Below are positions 1-6,159 of a stretch of DNA of 9,458 bases, piece by piece. This DNA comes from an uncultured beta proteobacterium (lineage in GTDB: Bacteria > Pseudomonadota > Gammaproteobacteria > Burkholderiales > Rhodocyclaceae), in contig CAIVZW010000238.1 of the NCBI GenBank assembly GCA_903910495.1, positions 1 to 9,458 on the forward strand, in the 5' to 3' direction. Made by a program: the position numbers and the translations under genes. Each line of letters begins with the position of its first letter. Position 1 is the first letter of the stretch. A model generated the notes under the pieces. The model made no database searches. It saw only the letters and a list, made by a program, of their open reading frames with translations, and was not told the DNA's origin.

Positions 1-2
1 CG

Positions 3-257
3 CAGACGTCCGCGTGGCTGACCGGAGGTTATCTCCGGGTGGCCGGTGTGCCGCGCATGATCACCAACCACTCCGGTGACACCATCACGCTCTCCGCTGT
101 GCTGCCGGGGCTCGCATTGGGTGTGCCTTTCGAAGCCTTTGCCGGCTGTGACCGGACGTTCGCCACCTGCCAGAGCAAGTTCGGCAACAGTCTTAATTTC
201 GGCGGGTTTCCGTGGATCCCCGTCAAGAACCCCTTCGCCGGGGATTCGATTGTCTGA
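3..257 (+). CDS. Phage BR0599/DUF2163 family tail protein, C-terminal part
   Basis: The reading frame is open from the left edge to TGA at 255-257, so this is the end of a gene that starts outside the window; the GTG at 39 lies inside the frame and is not its start. The visible 84 residues carry the typical ending of the BR0599/DUF2163 family: a segment FEAFAGCDRTFATC with two cysteines, then KFGNSLNFGGFPWIP and a short NPF tail. In this family the protein is a structural component near the tail tip of siphophages and gene transfer agents, usually encoded just before the tail hub protein, as here. The next gene begins 10 bases after the stop. The family call is from memory of the motif; the exact role in the virion is inferred from position. 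Confidence 0.85.
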   Translation, partial: QTSAWLTGGYLRVAGVPRMITNHSGDTITLSAVLPGLALGVPFEAFAGCDRTFATCQSKFGNSLNFGGFPWIPVKNPFAGDSIV

Positions 258-267
258 GGACTGAATC

Positions 268-507
268 ATGTGGGTACAGATAGCCATCTGGGTCATCACG
301 ACGGTCATCGGTATGCTGCTTACGCCCAAGCCGCCGAAGCCCATTGCGCCCACGCCGGGCAATCTCGACGTGCCGGTGGCGGAATCCGGCAAAGCCATTC
401 CGGTGCTGTTCGGTACCCGCGTCATCCGCCAGGCCAATGTGGTCTGGTATGGCGACGTTAAAACCACCGAGATTCGCCAATCGTCGGGTAGTGGAGGCAA
501 GAAATGA
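268..507 (+). CDS. Small phage tail-tip-associated protein (79 aa)
   Basis: This is a 79-residue protein with an N-terminal hydrophobic stretch (about residues 2-18) followed by a proline-rich linker (PKPPKPIAPTP) and a segment reading VPVAESGKAIPVLFGTRVI and then NVVWYGD. The pattern of a glycine, 'IPVLFGTR' and 'VVWYGD' resembles the N-terminal region of many putative phage tail-tip proteins, so it may be a split-off N-terminal part of the J-like hub module. A weak GAGG ribosome binding site sits before the ATG at 268, and its TGA overlaps the ATG of the next gene (ATGA at 504-507), indicating translational coupling. The hydrophobic stretch could be a membrane segment or an interior packing element of the tail. 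The function is inferred from neighbours only. Confidence 0.8.
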   Translation: MWVQIAIWVITTVIGMLLTPKPPKPIAPTPGNLDVPVAESGKAIPVLFGTRVIRQANVVWYGDVKTTEIRQSSGSGGKK

Positions 508-710
508 TCGTGACGCATGACGACGCCAAAGCCTTCGGCTATTGCAACGCAGGTCTGCGCAAGTGGTTCCCGCGTGAGGGCGTCACCTTTGATGATTTTC
601 GGCAACAGGGCGTGACGACCGACTGGTTGCGCGCCACAGGCGATGCGATGGCCAGCCGGCTGGCGGATGTGATTGAGCAACAGCACGCGCAGCCACAGGA
701 GGCGGCTTAA
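504..710 (+). CDS. Small conserved phage protein of tail operon (68 aa)
   Basis: The product has 68 residues with an N-terminal pattern (VTHDDAKAFGYCNAGLRKWF) that I associate with small conserved phage proteins found just before the large tail-tip gene in proteobacterial prophages. It contains no signal peptide or membrane segment, and the C-terminal half (roughly 45-65) looks helical. Its ATG overlaps the preceding stop codon, and its TAA at 708-710 directly abuts the ATG of the following tail gene, so the four genes from the left edge are tightly coupled. No biochemical function is known to me. It could be a tail assembly chaperone-like or structural component, but nothing in the sequence decides this. 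Confidence 0.8.
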   Translation: MIVTHDDAKAFGYCNAGLRKWFPREGVTFDDFRQQGVTTDWLRATGDAMASRLADVIEQQHAQPQEAA

Positions 711-2921
711 ATGGGCGGCGGTGGTAAAGGCGGTGGTGGGTCATCCAGCTATGTCGTCGGTCATCGCTATTACGCCGGGCTCCATTTAGCACTGTGTCAC
801 GGGCCGGTGGATGCGGTGACGCGCATCATCGTCGGTGAGCGCACAGCCTGGAGTGGCAGCATCACCTCCTCGCAGACGATTTACATCAACGCGCCCGAAC
901 TCTTCGGCGGTGAATCCCGCGAGGGTGGCGTCCAAGGCTACGTCGAGGTCAAGATGGGGGGCTCGACCGAAACCGTTTCCGGCTACCTGCAGCAGAAACT
1001 CGGGGCCGTCATTCCCGCCTTTCGTGGCGTGGTATCGCTCATTGCCCAGCAATGCCTGCTGTCGGCCATGAATCCTTACGTCAAACCGTGGAGTGTCGAA
1101 GCGCGGCGCATCCCGGCACCGGCGGCGCTGGGCGGCGGGAACATCAACGGGGACGCCAATCCGGCGCACATCATCTACGAGTGCCTGAACAATGCGACCT
1201 GGGGCTTAGGCTACGCGGCGAGCGAAATCGATGCGACCAGTTTCCAGACATCGGCCAATACGCTGGCCACGGAACAATACGGTCTGTCGATTTTGTGGGA
1301 TCGCGAACAAGCCTTGGAGGAATTCATCGCCGAGGTGTTGCGCCATATCGACGGCACGCTCTATGTGCATCCCCGCACCGGCAGGTTCGTCTTGAAACTC
1401 GCCCGGGCAGACTACACGGTTTCCAGCCTATTGGTGCTTGATGCGTCGAACATCCTCGAGTTGGAGAGTTTCTCGCGACCGGCAGAATCGGAACTCATCA
1501 ATCAGATCACCGTGCGCTACCGCGACCGATCCACCGACAAGGATGCTGCCATCACGGTACATGATCTGGCTGCACTGGAACTGGCTGGTGGCGTGGTGTC
1601 GTCGGCTACGGTCGATTACTCTGGTGTCAGCAATGGCAGTCTGGCTTCTCGGGTCGCATTGGGCGATCTCAAGCAACTCTCGGTGCCGCTCGCCAAAGCC
1701 ACGCTGATCGCCAATCGTCAGGCCTCCAATCTCAACATCGGCGAAGTGTTCAAGTTCACCTGGCCAGAACTGGGCATCGCGCAATTGGTGATGCGGGTGG
1801 TGCGTGTGTCCTACGGCACGCTGACAGACGGTCGGGTACGCATCGAGTGCGTGGAGGATATTTTTGGGCTGCCGTCGGCCTCCTATGTTTCCCCGACGCC
1901 GACCTCATGGGTGTCACCTCTGACTTCGCCCGCCCCGGTGCCGTATCGACGACTGAGCGAAGCGCCGTGGTGGACGGTCGTCAAACGAGTGGTTGGCGAA
2001 TCCCAGACCGCCAGGGACGAACTGGATCCTCAAGGAGGCTTGCTGATCGCTTGCGCCAGTCGCCCCTCTGGCGATTCGCTCAACCTCAAACTGCTGACTC
2101 GCCAGGGTAGTGCTGCCTACGCCGAAGTGGAGACGATGGGCTTTACGCCCAACGCAACGGTGACCAATGCCATCGATGAACAGGCGACCGTACTCGCCAT
2201 CGGCAACGGACAAGACCTGGATGGGGTAAAGCTCGACACCTATGCCTATCTCGACAACGAGATCGTGGCGGTCAAGGCAATCAATCTGGTTGCGGGAACA
2301 GTGACCGTGGATCGCGGCGTACTCGATACCGTGCCGGTGCCGCACCTGACCGCAGCGCGCATCTGGTTCGCTGAGGCGCTGGAGGCACTGATCACCGAGC
2401 AATACCTCTCAGGTGAAACCGTGCAGGCCAAGATGCTCCCTGCGACTGGCCTTGGGCGGCTAACGGAATCGGCGGCGACGGCAGACAGCTACACCTTTGC
2501 TGGCCGAATGATTCGTCCCTATCCACCGGGGAACGTCAAGGTGAATACCGTAATGTGGCCCACGGTGATTCTTGGCCAGATTGCGTTGACGTGGTCTCAC
2601 CGCGACCGCATGCAGCAGACGGTTTATCTGGTTACGCAAACGGAGGCCAACATCGGCCCCGAAGCCGGCACCACCTACACGGTACGCGTCTACAACGAGA
2701 ACAACGGGCTACAAAAGACCGTCACGGGCCTTTCGACGACAGCCTGGAGTTACCTCACCACCGATGAAGCGACGGACAGCGGATTGGGCCGCATCAACGG
2801 CAAACTCAAGATCGAAATCGAAGCCGTGCGCGCCGGCTACACCAGTTGGCAGAAGCAGACCCGCAGCGTCGACCGCGCAGGCTACGGGCTTAACTATGGC
2901 AAATACTATGGAGCAATATAA
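711..2921 (+). CDS. J-like phage tail-tip (hub/host-specificity) protein
   Basis: This 736-residue protein is the largest gene in the tail block. It starts with a glycine-rich, flexible leader (MGGGGKGGGGSSS) followed by a conserved HRYYAGLHLALCHGPVD segment typical of putative phage tail proteins of this type. The middle (about 190-380) contains the hub-like region with long beta-rich stretches, and the C-terminal part from about residue 600 (PYPPGNVKVN, then IALTWSHRDR) looks like a fibronectin-III-type domain, which in tail tips often contacts the cell surface. By analogy with lambda J, it would form the distal end of the tail and contribute to receptor choice. The start is well supported: AGGAGG at 697-702, eight bases before the ATG. 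Its TAA is overlapped by the ribosome binding site of the next gene. The J-like assignment is from family resemblance, size and gene order; receptor specificity is unknown. Confidence 0.88.
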   Translation: MGGGGKGGGGSSSYVVGHRYYAGLHLALCHGPVDAVTRIIVGERTAWSGSITSSQTIYINAPELFGGESREGGVQGYVEVKMGGSTETVSGYLQQKLGAVIPAFRGVVSLIAQQCLLSAMNPYVKPWSVEARRIPAPAALGGGNINGDANPAHIIYECLNNATWGLGYAASEIDATSFQTSANTLATEQYGLSILWDREQALEEFIAEVLRHIDGTLYVHPRTGRFVLKLARADYTVSSLLVLDASNILELESFSRPAESELINQITVRYRDRSTDKDAAITVHDLAALELAGGVVSSATVDYSGVSNGSLASRVALGDLKQLSVPLAKATLIANRQASNLNIGEVFKFTWPELGIAQLVMRVVRVSYGTLTDGRVRIECVEDIFGLPSASYVSPTPTSWVSPLTSPAPVPYRRLSEAPWWTVVKRVVGESQTARDELDPQGGLLIACASRPSGDSLNLKLLTRQGSAAYAEVETMGFTPNATVTNAIDEQATVLAIGNGQDLDGVKLDTYAYLDNEIVAVKAINLVAGTVTVDRGVLDTVPVPHLTAARIWFAEALEALITEQYLSGETVQAKMLPATGLGRLTESAATADSYTFAGRMIRPYPPGNVKVNTVMWPTVILGQIALTWSHRDRMQQTVYLVTQTEANIGPEAGTTYTVRVYNENNGLQKTVTGLSTTAWSYLTTDEATDSGLGRINGKLKIEIEAVRAGYTSWQKQTRSVDRAGYGLNYGKYYGAI

Positions 2922-2932
2922 GGAGATGCGTA

Positions 2933-3283
2933 ATGGCAAGCACTGATCCCAATCTTGGACTCACCTACGGCTGGACGCTGGGTGAGTCGGGCTGGAACAC
3001 CAGCATGGACGCCAACTTGAAGCGACTCGGTGCGGTCGTCGGACTCTCGGTCAAAGATCGGGATCTTGCGACACCACCCGCTAGCCCCGTCGACGGTGAT
3101 CGCTACATCGTCCCCGCCGCCGCCACTGGCGTCTGGGCCGGCAAGAGCAACCAGATCGCCGTCCGTGTGGCGAGTGCCTGGGAATATTACGTTCCCAAAG
3201 TGGGCTGGCTCTGTTTTATCGAGGACGAGGCGGTTCTATCCGCCTACAAGCTTGCCGGATGGAGTGCTGGCGTCGCGATCTGA
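2933..3283 (+). CDS. DUF2793 domain phage tail protein
   Basis: This 116-residue protein carries the recognisable DUF2793 pattern: WN..MD.NL near the N-terminus, then PPASPVDGDRYIVPAAATG followed by W.G....IAV, then WEYYVPKVGWL and an EDE. The domain is found alone or fused to larger tail fibre proteins, usually directly after the J-like gene, and is thought to be a structural part of the tail tip or fibre; its molecular role is not established. The AAGGAG ribosome binding site (2920-2925) overlaps the stop of the upstream gene. Here the protein consists of this domain only, with no long fibre shaft, so the phage either has short fibres or encodes them elsewhere. A terminator-like hairpin follows it. 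Confidence 0.85.
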   Translation: MASTDPNLGLTYGWTLGESGWNTSMDANLKRLGAVVGLSVKDRDLATPPASPVDGDRYIVPAAATGVWAGKSNQIAVRVASAWEYYVPKVGWLCFIEDEAVLSAYKLAGWSAGVAI

Positions 3284-3305
3284 ATTAACGAATTTAAAAC
3301 CACCG

Positions 3306-3328
3306 AACCCGCCCTCGAGGCGGGTTTC
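3306..3328 (+). terminator. Hairpin between tail and lysis modules (possible rho-independent terminator)
   Basis: An 8-bp perfect stem AACCCGCC (3306-3313) / GGCGGGTT (3319-3326) encloses a 5-base loop (CTCGA) and is followed by TTTCGCATTTC. The stem is strong, but the T tract is short and interrupted, so it is either a leaky terminator lowering expression of the lysis genes or an RNA hairpin. It sits in the only sizeable gap of the phage operon. Confidence 0.6.
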
Positions 3329-3350
3329 GCATTTCTGGAGGACTGAAACC

Positions 3351-3644
3351 ATGAGCGAAGCACAAATCGAGAGGCGAAAGATGGTGACGTTGCCACAGGA
3401 AGATTTCGAGGAAATCCTGGAGCGCGCCGCCGAGCGTGGTGCCCGGCATGCCCTGTCGGAAGTCGGCCTCGATGGTCCGGATGCTGCTCGTGATATCCAA
3501 GAGTTGCGCGGACTTCTGGACGCCTTCAACGAGGCCAAAAAAACCGCCGGCCTGACCGTCGTGAAAATGCTGGTTACGGGCCTGGTGATGGCGCTGCTCG
3601 CTGGCGAGTTCGTAAAACTCAAACTGTTCGGAGGTGCGCAATGA
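3351..3644 (+). CDS. DUF6127-like phage membrane protein
   Basis: I chose the ATG at 3351 because GGAG lies about ten bases upstream (3337-3340) and it begins just after the hairpin; the frame is also open further upstream, but that stretch overlaps the preceding gene. The 97-residue product has an N-terminal acidic/helical region (PQEDFEEILERAAERGARHA, about 15-34), a DI.ELR.LL segment near 49-56, and one hydrophobic segment at about 68-88. This layout matches DUF6127 proteins, small single-pass membrane proteins encoded beside holins and endolysins in prophages. Its stop overlaps the start of the holin candidate (ATGA at 3641-3644). It may act in lysis, for example as an accessory holin or antiholin, but this is inferred only from position and topology. 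Confidence 0.8.
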   Translation: MSEAQIERRKMVTLPQEDFEEILERAAERGARHALSEVGLDGPDAARDIQELRGLLDAFNEAKKTAGLTVVKMLVTGLVMALLAGEFVKLKLFGGAQ

Positions 3645-4117
3645 TCGAGACACTGCTCGGCGGATTACTCGGCGGCGCGTTTCGCCTTGCTCCGGAAATC
3701 CTCAAATGGCTGGACCGCAATGGCGAGCGCAGTCACGAACTGTCCATGCAGGACAAGGCGCTGGAGTTCGAGAAGTTGCGGGGTGCGCAGCGCATGGGAG
3801 AGATCGGTGCCAGTGCTGACGCAGCCTGGAATACCGGAGCCATTGAGGCGCTGCGCGATGCCGTTCGTACGCAGGGTGAAAAAACTGGCGTGGCTTGGGC
3901 TGATGCGTTGTCTTCCAGCGTGCGGCCCGTGATCACCTACTGGTTCATGGCCCTGTTCTGCGCGGCCAAGACGGCGGCGTTCGTGGCAGCCGTGACCGCA
4001 GGCACTGGATGGGGTGCGGCGATTCTGCATGCGTGGACTGAAGCAGATCAAGCCCTGTGGGCCGGGGTGCTCAATTTCTGGTTCCTTGGGCGGGTATTTG
4101 ACCGGGTGAAGTCATGA
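3641..4117 (+). CDS. Three-TM-type phage holin candidate
   Basis: The protein has 158 residues. It has a glycine-rich amphipathic N-terminus (LLGGLLGGAFRLAPEILKWLD), a charged helical centre (about 28-82), then the conserved-looking KTGVAWADALSSSVRPVITY and two clear membrane segments at about 97-120 and 137-153. The pattern 'G..WAD.LS..VRP..TY' fits the holin family first described for gene-transfer-agent release (Holin of 3TMs). Holins collect in the inner membrane and open it at a set time, letting the endolysin reach the murein. The ribosome binding site GGAGGT (3630-3635) is good, and the stop overlaps the start of the lysozyme gene (4114-4117), the usual holin-endolysin arrangement. Whether the N-terminal glycine-rich part is a third membrane segment is uncertain. 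Confidence 0.72.
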   Translation: MIETLLGGLLGGAFRLAPEILKWLDRNGERSHELSMQDKALEFEKLRGAQRMGEIGASADAAWNTGAIEALRDAVRTQGEKTGVAWADALSSSVRPVITYWFMALFCAAKTAAFVAAVTAGTGWGAAILHAWTEADQALWAGVLNFWFLGRVFDRVKS

Positions 4118-4596
4118 CAACCTCGGTGATTGAGGTGCCACAGGCGGCAATCAATCTGGCCAAGCAATTCGAAGGTTTCCATCGCGTGCCGAAGAACGAC
4201 CCCGGTCGCGCGTATCCGTACATTTGCCCGGCAGGCTATTGGACAATCGGATACGGCCACCTTTGTGCACAGGATCACCCACCAATCACTCAGGACGAGG
4301 CCGAAGCCTATCTGGCCCAAGATCTCGTGACAGCATTGAACGCTACGCTGTGTTACTGCCCGGTGCTGGCCACTGAGCCAGAAGGGCGACTCGCCGCCAT
4401 GGTCGACTTCACATTCAACCTTGGAGCGGGGCGACTACAAACGTCAACGCTGCGTTACCGCGTTAATCAACGCGACTGGACTTCGGCGACTTACGAACTT
4501 GGAAGGTGGGTTCGGGGCGGTGGAAAGATATTGCCTGGACTAGTGACAAGAAGGGAATGTGAAAAACATCTACTCCTGCGCGGGCAAGGTCTTTGA
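4114..4596 (+). CDS. Phage endolysin, GH24 lysozyme
   Basis: The 160-residue product is a T4/P22-type lysozyme (glycoside hydrolase 24) that cleaves the MurNAc-GlcNAc bonds of peptidoglycan. The catalytic glutamate is E20 in QFEGF, and the signature CPAGYWTIGYGH follows at 38-49, with T44 at the position of T4 Thr26. The aspartate expected six residues before that threonine is replaced by C38. The spacing between E20 and C38 is longer than in T4 lysozyme. The C-terminus shows the usual RWVRGGGKILPGLVTRRECE, so the gene is complete. There is no signal peptide or signal-anchor helix, so release should depend on the upstream holin. No spanin gene (Rz/Rz1) is evident downstream. Confidence 0.93.
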   Translation: MTTSVIEVPQAAINLAKQFEGFHRVPKNDPGRAYPYICPAGYWTIGYGHLCAQDHPPITQDEAEAYLAQDLVTALNATLCYCPVLATEPEGRLAAMVDFTFNLGAGRLQTSTLRYRVNQRDWTSATYELGRWVRGGGKILPGLVTRRECEKHLLLRGQGL

Positions 4597-4881
4597 GTTA
4601 CCGTCTTCAGGTGGCGCTATGCTCGTGGATTACAGTCGAGCAATGCTTCTTTCTAGTCCGTTTTTTGACGAAATGATGAATAAAATTTTGTATGAATTTG
4701 CGGTGATGGCTACTTCGGACTGTAGTATTTATGTCTTATGCCATCAACTGTTCGAAGTTCATCAAAGTAACGCATCTCACCAGTAACGCTATCCTTGAAT
4801 GTTCGTTGGCTGTGTCTAAAACAAGAATCGCACCATCCTAGTTCGTGTCGACGTGGTGATGAGTTGTCGGTGAATGTGGTG
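4597..4881. other. AT-richer region at prophage end, no confident gene
   Basis: This stretch lies between the endolysin and the end of recognisable ardC homology. Part of it (about 4660-4800) is visibly richer in A and T than the flanking genes. A + frame from GTG 4559 to 4786 (75 residues) overlaps the lysozyme and has no family pattern or clear ribosome binding site, so I do not call it. On the - strand a frame is open from 4922 to a TAG at 4710-4712 and includes a WCDSC (CxxC) segment and EMRYFDELRTVDG; it lacks any start codon until ATG 4775, so at best it is a gene fragment. The prophage/chromosome junction probably lies within this region, but I see no repeat or tRNA that would mark an attachment site. 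Confidence 0.4.
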
Positions 4882-5438
4882 GTCCGAGGCGGTGGGGAAC
4901 CACGCTCGGGGTGGCAACTGGATCACGTCGTCACCGGGCCGGTAATACGCCTTGTTGCCGCCATGCTGGATATGCGCACCGGACGTACTGAGCAGTGTCT
5001 CGGCAGCGACCAGCGGGTCCCAGTCGTGTTGAGGCAGGAGGGGGTCAGGGTCTCAGGCAAGCCCTCGACCTGATCGATGTTGAACACGGTGAAGTAACGC
5101 AGCAGCGGGATCACCTTGGTCGTGGCCTCGGAGGTATTGGCCTTCTCGGCGATTTCCAGAGGTTTGAAAAAGACGACTGGAGTACCGGTTTCGCCTTTGC
5201 GTACGTGGGCACCGTTGTCCAGTGCTTGTTTGAAAGTAAGCCAGCGCGAGGTGGTGTAACCGCGATCCTGAGCCGTGAGGTGCAGCAGCAAGATGTTGAT
5301 ACCCCGGTAACGGTGGCCGGAGGTCACATTCTCCGGCAGGGTGAGTTCGCCACCTACCCACGGCGGAAGCCATGGCGGTGTCCCGGCTTCAAGGGATTTG
5401 ATGATGCGGTCGGTGACTTCTTGATATAGATCGTTCAT
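4882..5438 (-). pseudogene. ardC: ArdC-like antirestriction protein, frameshifted and 3'-truncated
   Basis: Starting at ATG 5438 with GGAG seven bases upstream, the first 133 residues form a clear ArdC N-terminal ssDNA-binding domain: YQEVTDRIIKSLEAGTPPW near residue 5, PENVTSGHRYRGINILLL (35-52), RWLTFKQA (65-72), VRKGETGTPVVFF (79-91) and YFTVFNIDQVEGLPE (115-129). At a run of five G (5040-5044, + strand) the frame changes by one base; the next frame resumes the family sequence with LPQHDWDPLVAAE, HGGNKAYYRPGDD and IQLPPRAWFP. Homology stops at about 4882, just before the zinc-binding HExxH of the metallopeptidase domain; the restored frame runs on to TAG at 4816-4818 with unrelated residues. 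ArdC proteins protect incoming plasmids or conjugative elements from host restriction. This copy has lost its C-terminal domain and is probably inactive. Confidence 0.82.
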
Positions 5439-5458
5439 TTTGCGTCTCCAAAAAGGAA

Positions 5459-5489
5459 CGCCCCAGCCGGAGTAACCCGGACTGGGGCG
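5459..5489 (-). terminator. Strong hairpin with T tract upstream of ardC
   Basis: The arms CGCCCCAG (5459-5466) and CTGGGGCG (5482-5489) pair perfectly; an inner CCGG/CCGG pairing follows after one bulged A, with a six-base loop. Read on the - strand, the hairpin is followed by TTCCTTTTT and then directly by the GGAG of ardC. It therefore looks like a terminator for the upstream small genes or an attenuator for ardC. Confidence 0.7.
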
Positions 5490-5532
5490 ATGAGGGGTGA
5501 ATCGGATGCGAGTAAGTCAGGCTAGAGATCGG

Positions 5533-5637
5533 CTATAGCAGCAGTCTCCAGCCACGGCGGACAATCTGCCGGGCGACTTCGGCGGCAGCGGTGGTGAGTG
5601 CAATGTCGAACAGCGTCTTTACACGCTGAGATTCCAC
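5533..5637 (-). CDS. Possible small protein (34 aa) overlapping the 91-aa gene
   Basis: A frame from GTG 5637 to TAG 5533-5535 encodes 34 residues beginning MESQRVKTLFDIALT and containing an alanine-rich helix followed by arginines and tryptophan (RQIVRRGW). The start lies within the last codons of the upstream 91-residue gene, 19 bases before the end of that gene's stop codon, which suggests translational coupling. I see no clear ribosome binding site. The codons are GC-rich like real genes of the window, and the stretch has no other explanation, but a frame this short could be chance. I know of no function. Confidence 0.4.
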   Translation of the reverse strand: MESQRVKTLFDIALTTAAAEVARQIVRRGWRLLL

Positions 5638-5894
5638 TTGCCGACGACGTAGTAATCCCCGTCGATGTAACCCACCAGCTTCTTCAAGCCCGAGGTACCG
5701 AGGCTGGTCAACAGACCGGCCACGGTCGCTGCCATGACCCCTGAGAAGGTTCCCCAGTGGATCAGCAAGACCAGGCTCGATACCGCGATGTCGATCTTCA
5801 GGTCGTGCTTCAGTGCTCTCAGCTTGGTCCGGCGGGGCAGCTTCACAAAGATCAGCCCCACCCCGAGAAAGATCATGAATCCTGTGGCTAACAT
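5619..5894 (-). CDS. Small membrane protein of mobile-element type (91 aa)
   Basis: The ATG at 5894 is preceded by AAAGGAG seven bases upstream, a strong ribosome binding site. The 91-residue product has a hydrophobic N-terminal segment (about 2-19), a basic loop (LPRRTKLRALKHDLK, 19-33) and a second long hydrophobic region (about 34-62) ending in a glycine/threonine-rich stretch; the C-terminus is short and polar (DGDYYVVGKWN). This predicts two membrane helices with the basic loop inside. It lies in one - strand run with the 62-residue gene upstream (12-base gap) and the ardC remnant downstream. I do not recognise the family with certainty; proteins of this kind occur beside ardC-like genes on plasmids and integrative elements, which is consistent with this block being element-derived. 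Confidence 0.72.
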   Translation of the reverse strand: MLATGFMIFLGVGLIFVKLPRRTKLRALKHDLKIDIAVSSLVLLIHWGTFSGVMAATVAGLLTSLGTSGLKKLVGYIDGDYYVVGKWNLSV

Positions 5895-5906
5895 GATCTT
5901 TCTCCT

Positions 5907-6095
5907 TTAGACGTTTGGGCGTGCCGATTCCTGCCAGGCATCGCGCACATCGGCGCTGGCCTGGGTAAGGATGCCGGGAGCCTTGTTGGCGTGTTCGGCC
6001 ACGATGCGCAGAGCGCTGAAGGCCGAGAGTGCAGCACGCTTGACGAGGCGATCAGGGTGTTGTGAGTTGGATAGCGGGAGAGCGAGGACTTTCAT
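5907..6095 (-). CDS. Small protein of unknown function (62 aa)
   Basis: I take the ATG at 6095 as the start because AAGGAG lies nine bases upstream; the frame is open further upstream to 6194, but that part overlaps a hairpin-terminator and reads as non-coding. The 62-residue product begins MKVLALPLSNSQHPDRLVKR and continues with an alanine-rich helical stretch (AALSAFSALRIVAEHANKAP) and a polar tail. There is no signal peptide, membrane segment or known motif, and no family is recognised. It is the first gene of the - strand run 62 aa - 91 aa - (34 aa) - ardC, so it probably belongs to the same mobile-element operon. Confidence 0.65.
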   Translation of the reverse strand: MKVLALPLSNSQHPDRLVKRAALSAFSALRIVAEHANKAPGILTQASADVRDAWQESARPNV

Positions 6096-6128
6096 GGTGT
6101 TACTCCTTTTGAAAGGTACAACGAAAAA

Positions 6129-6159
6129 GCGGCACCAAGTCCAAGAGACAAGGTGCCGC
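6129..6159 (-). terminator. Hairpin with T tract upstream of the 62-aa gene
   Basis: A perfect 8-bp stem GCGGCACC (6129-6136) / GGTGCCGC (6152-6159) with a 15-base loop is followed, on the - strand, by TTTTTCGTT and then by the AAGGAG of the 62-residue gene. It is a good rho-independent terminator for - strand transcription arriving from above 6160, or an attenuator for the small-gene operon. Confidence 0.72.

Noticed and set aside
786..1169. Antisense frames inside the large tail gene
   Set aside because: They are by-products of GC-rich codon use in the real tail gene; the residues are rich in R, H and G without any family pattern.
4559..4786. 75-codon + strand frame after the endolysin, as a possible spanin or small phage gene
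   Set aside because: It overlaps the lysozyme gene, starts with GTG without a ribosome binding site, and shows no lipobox, membrane anchor or family pattern.
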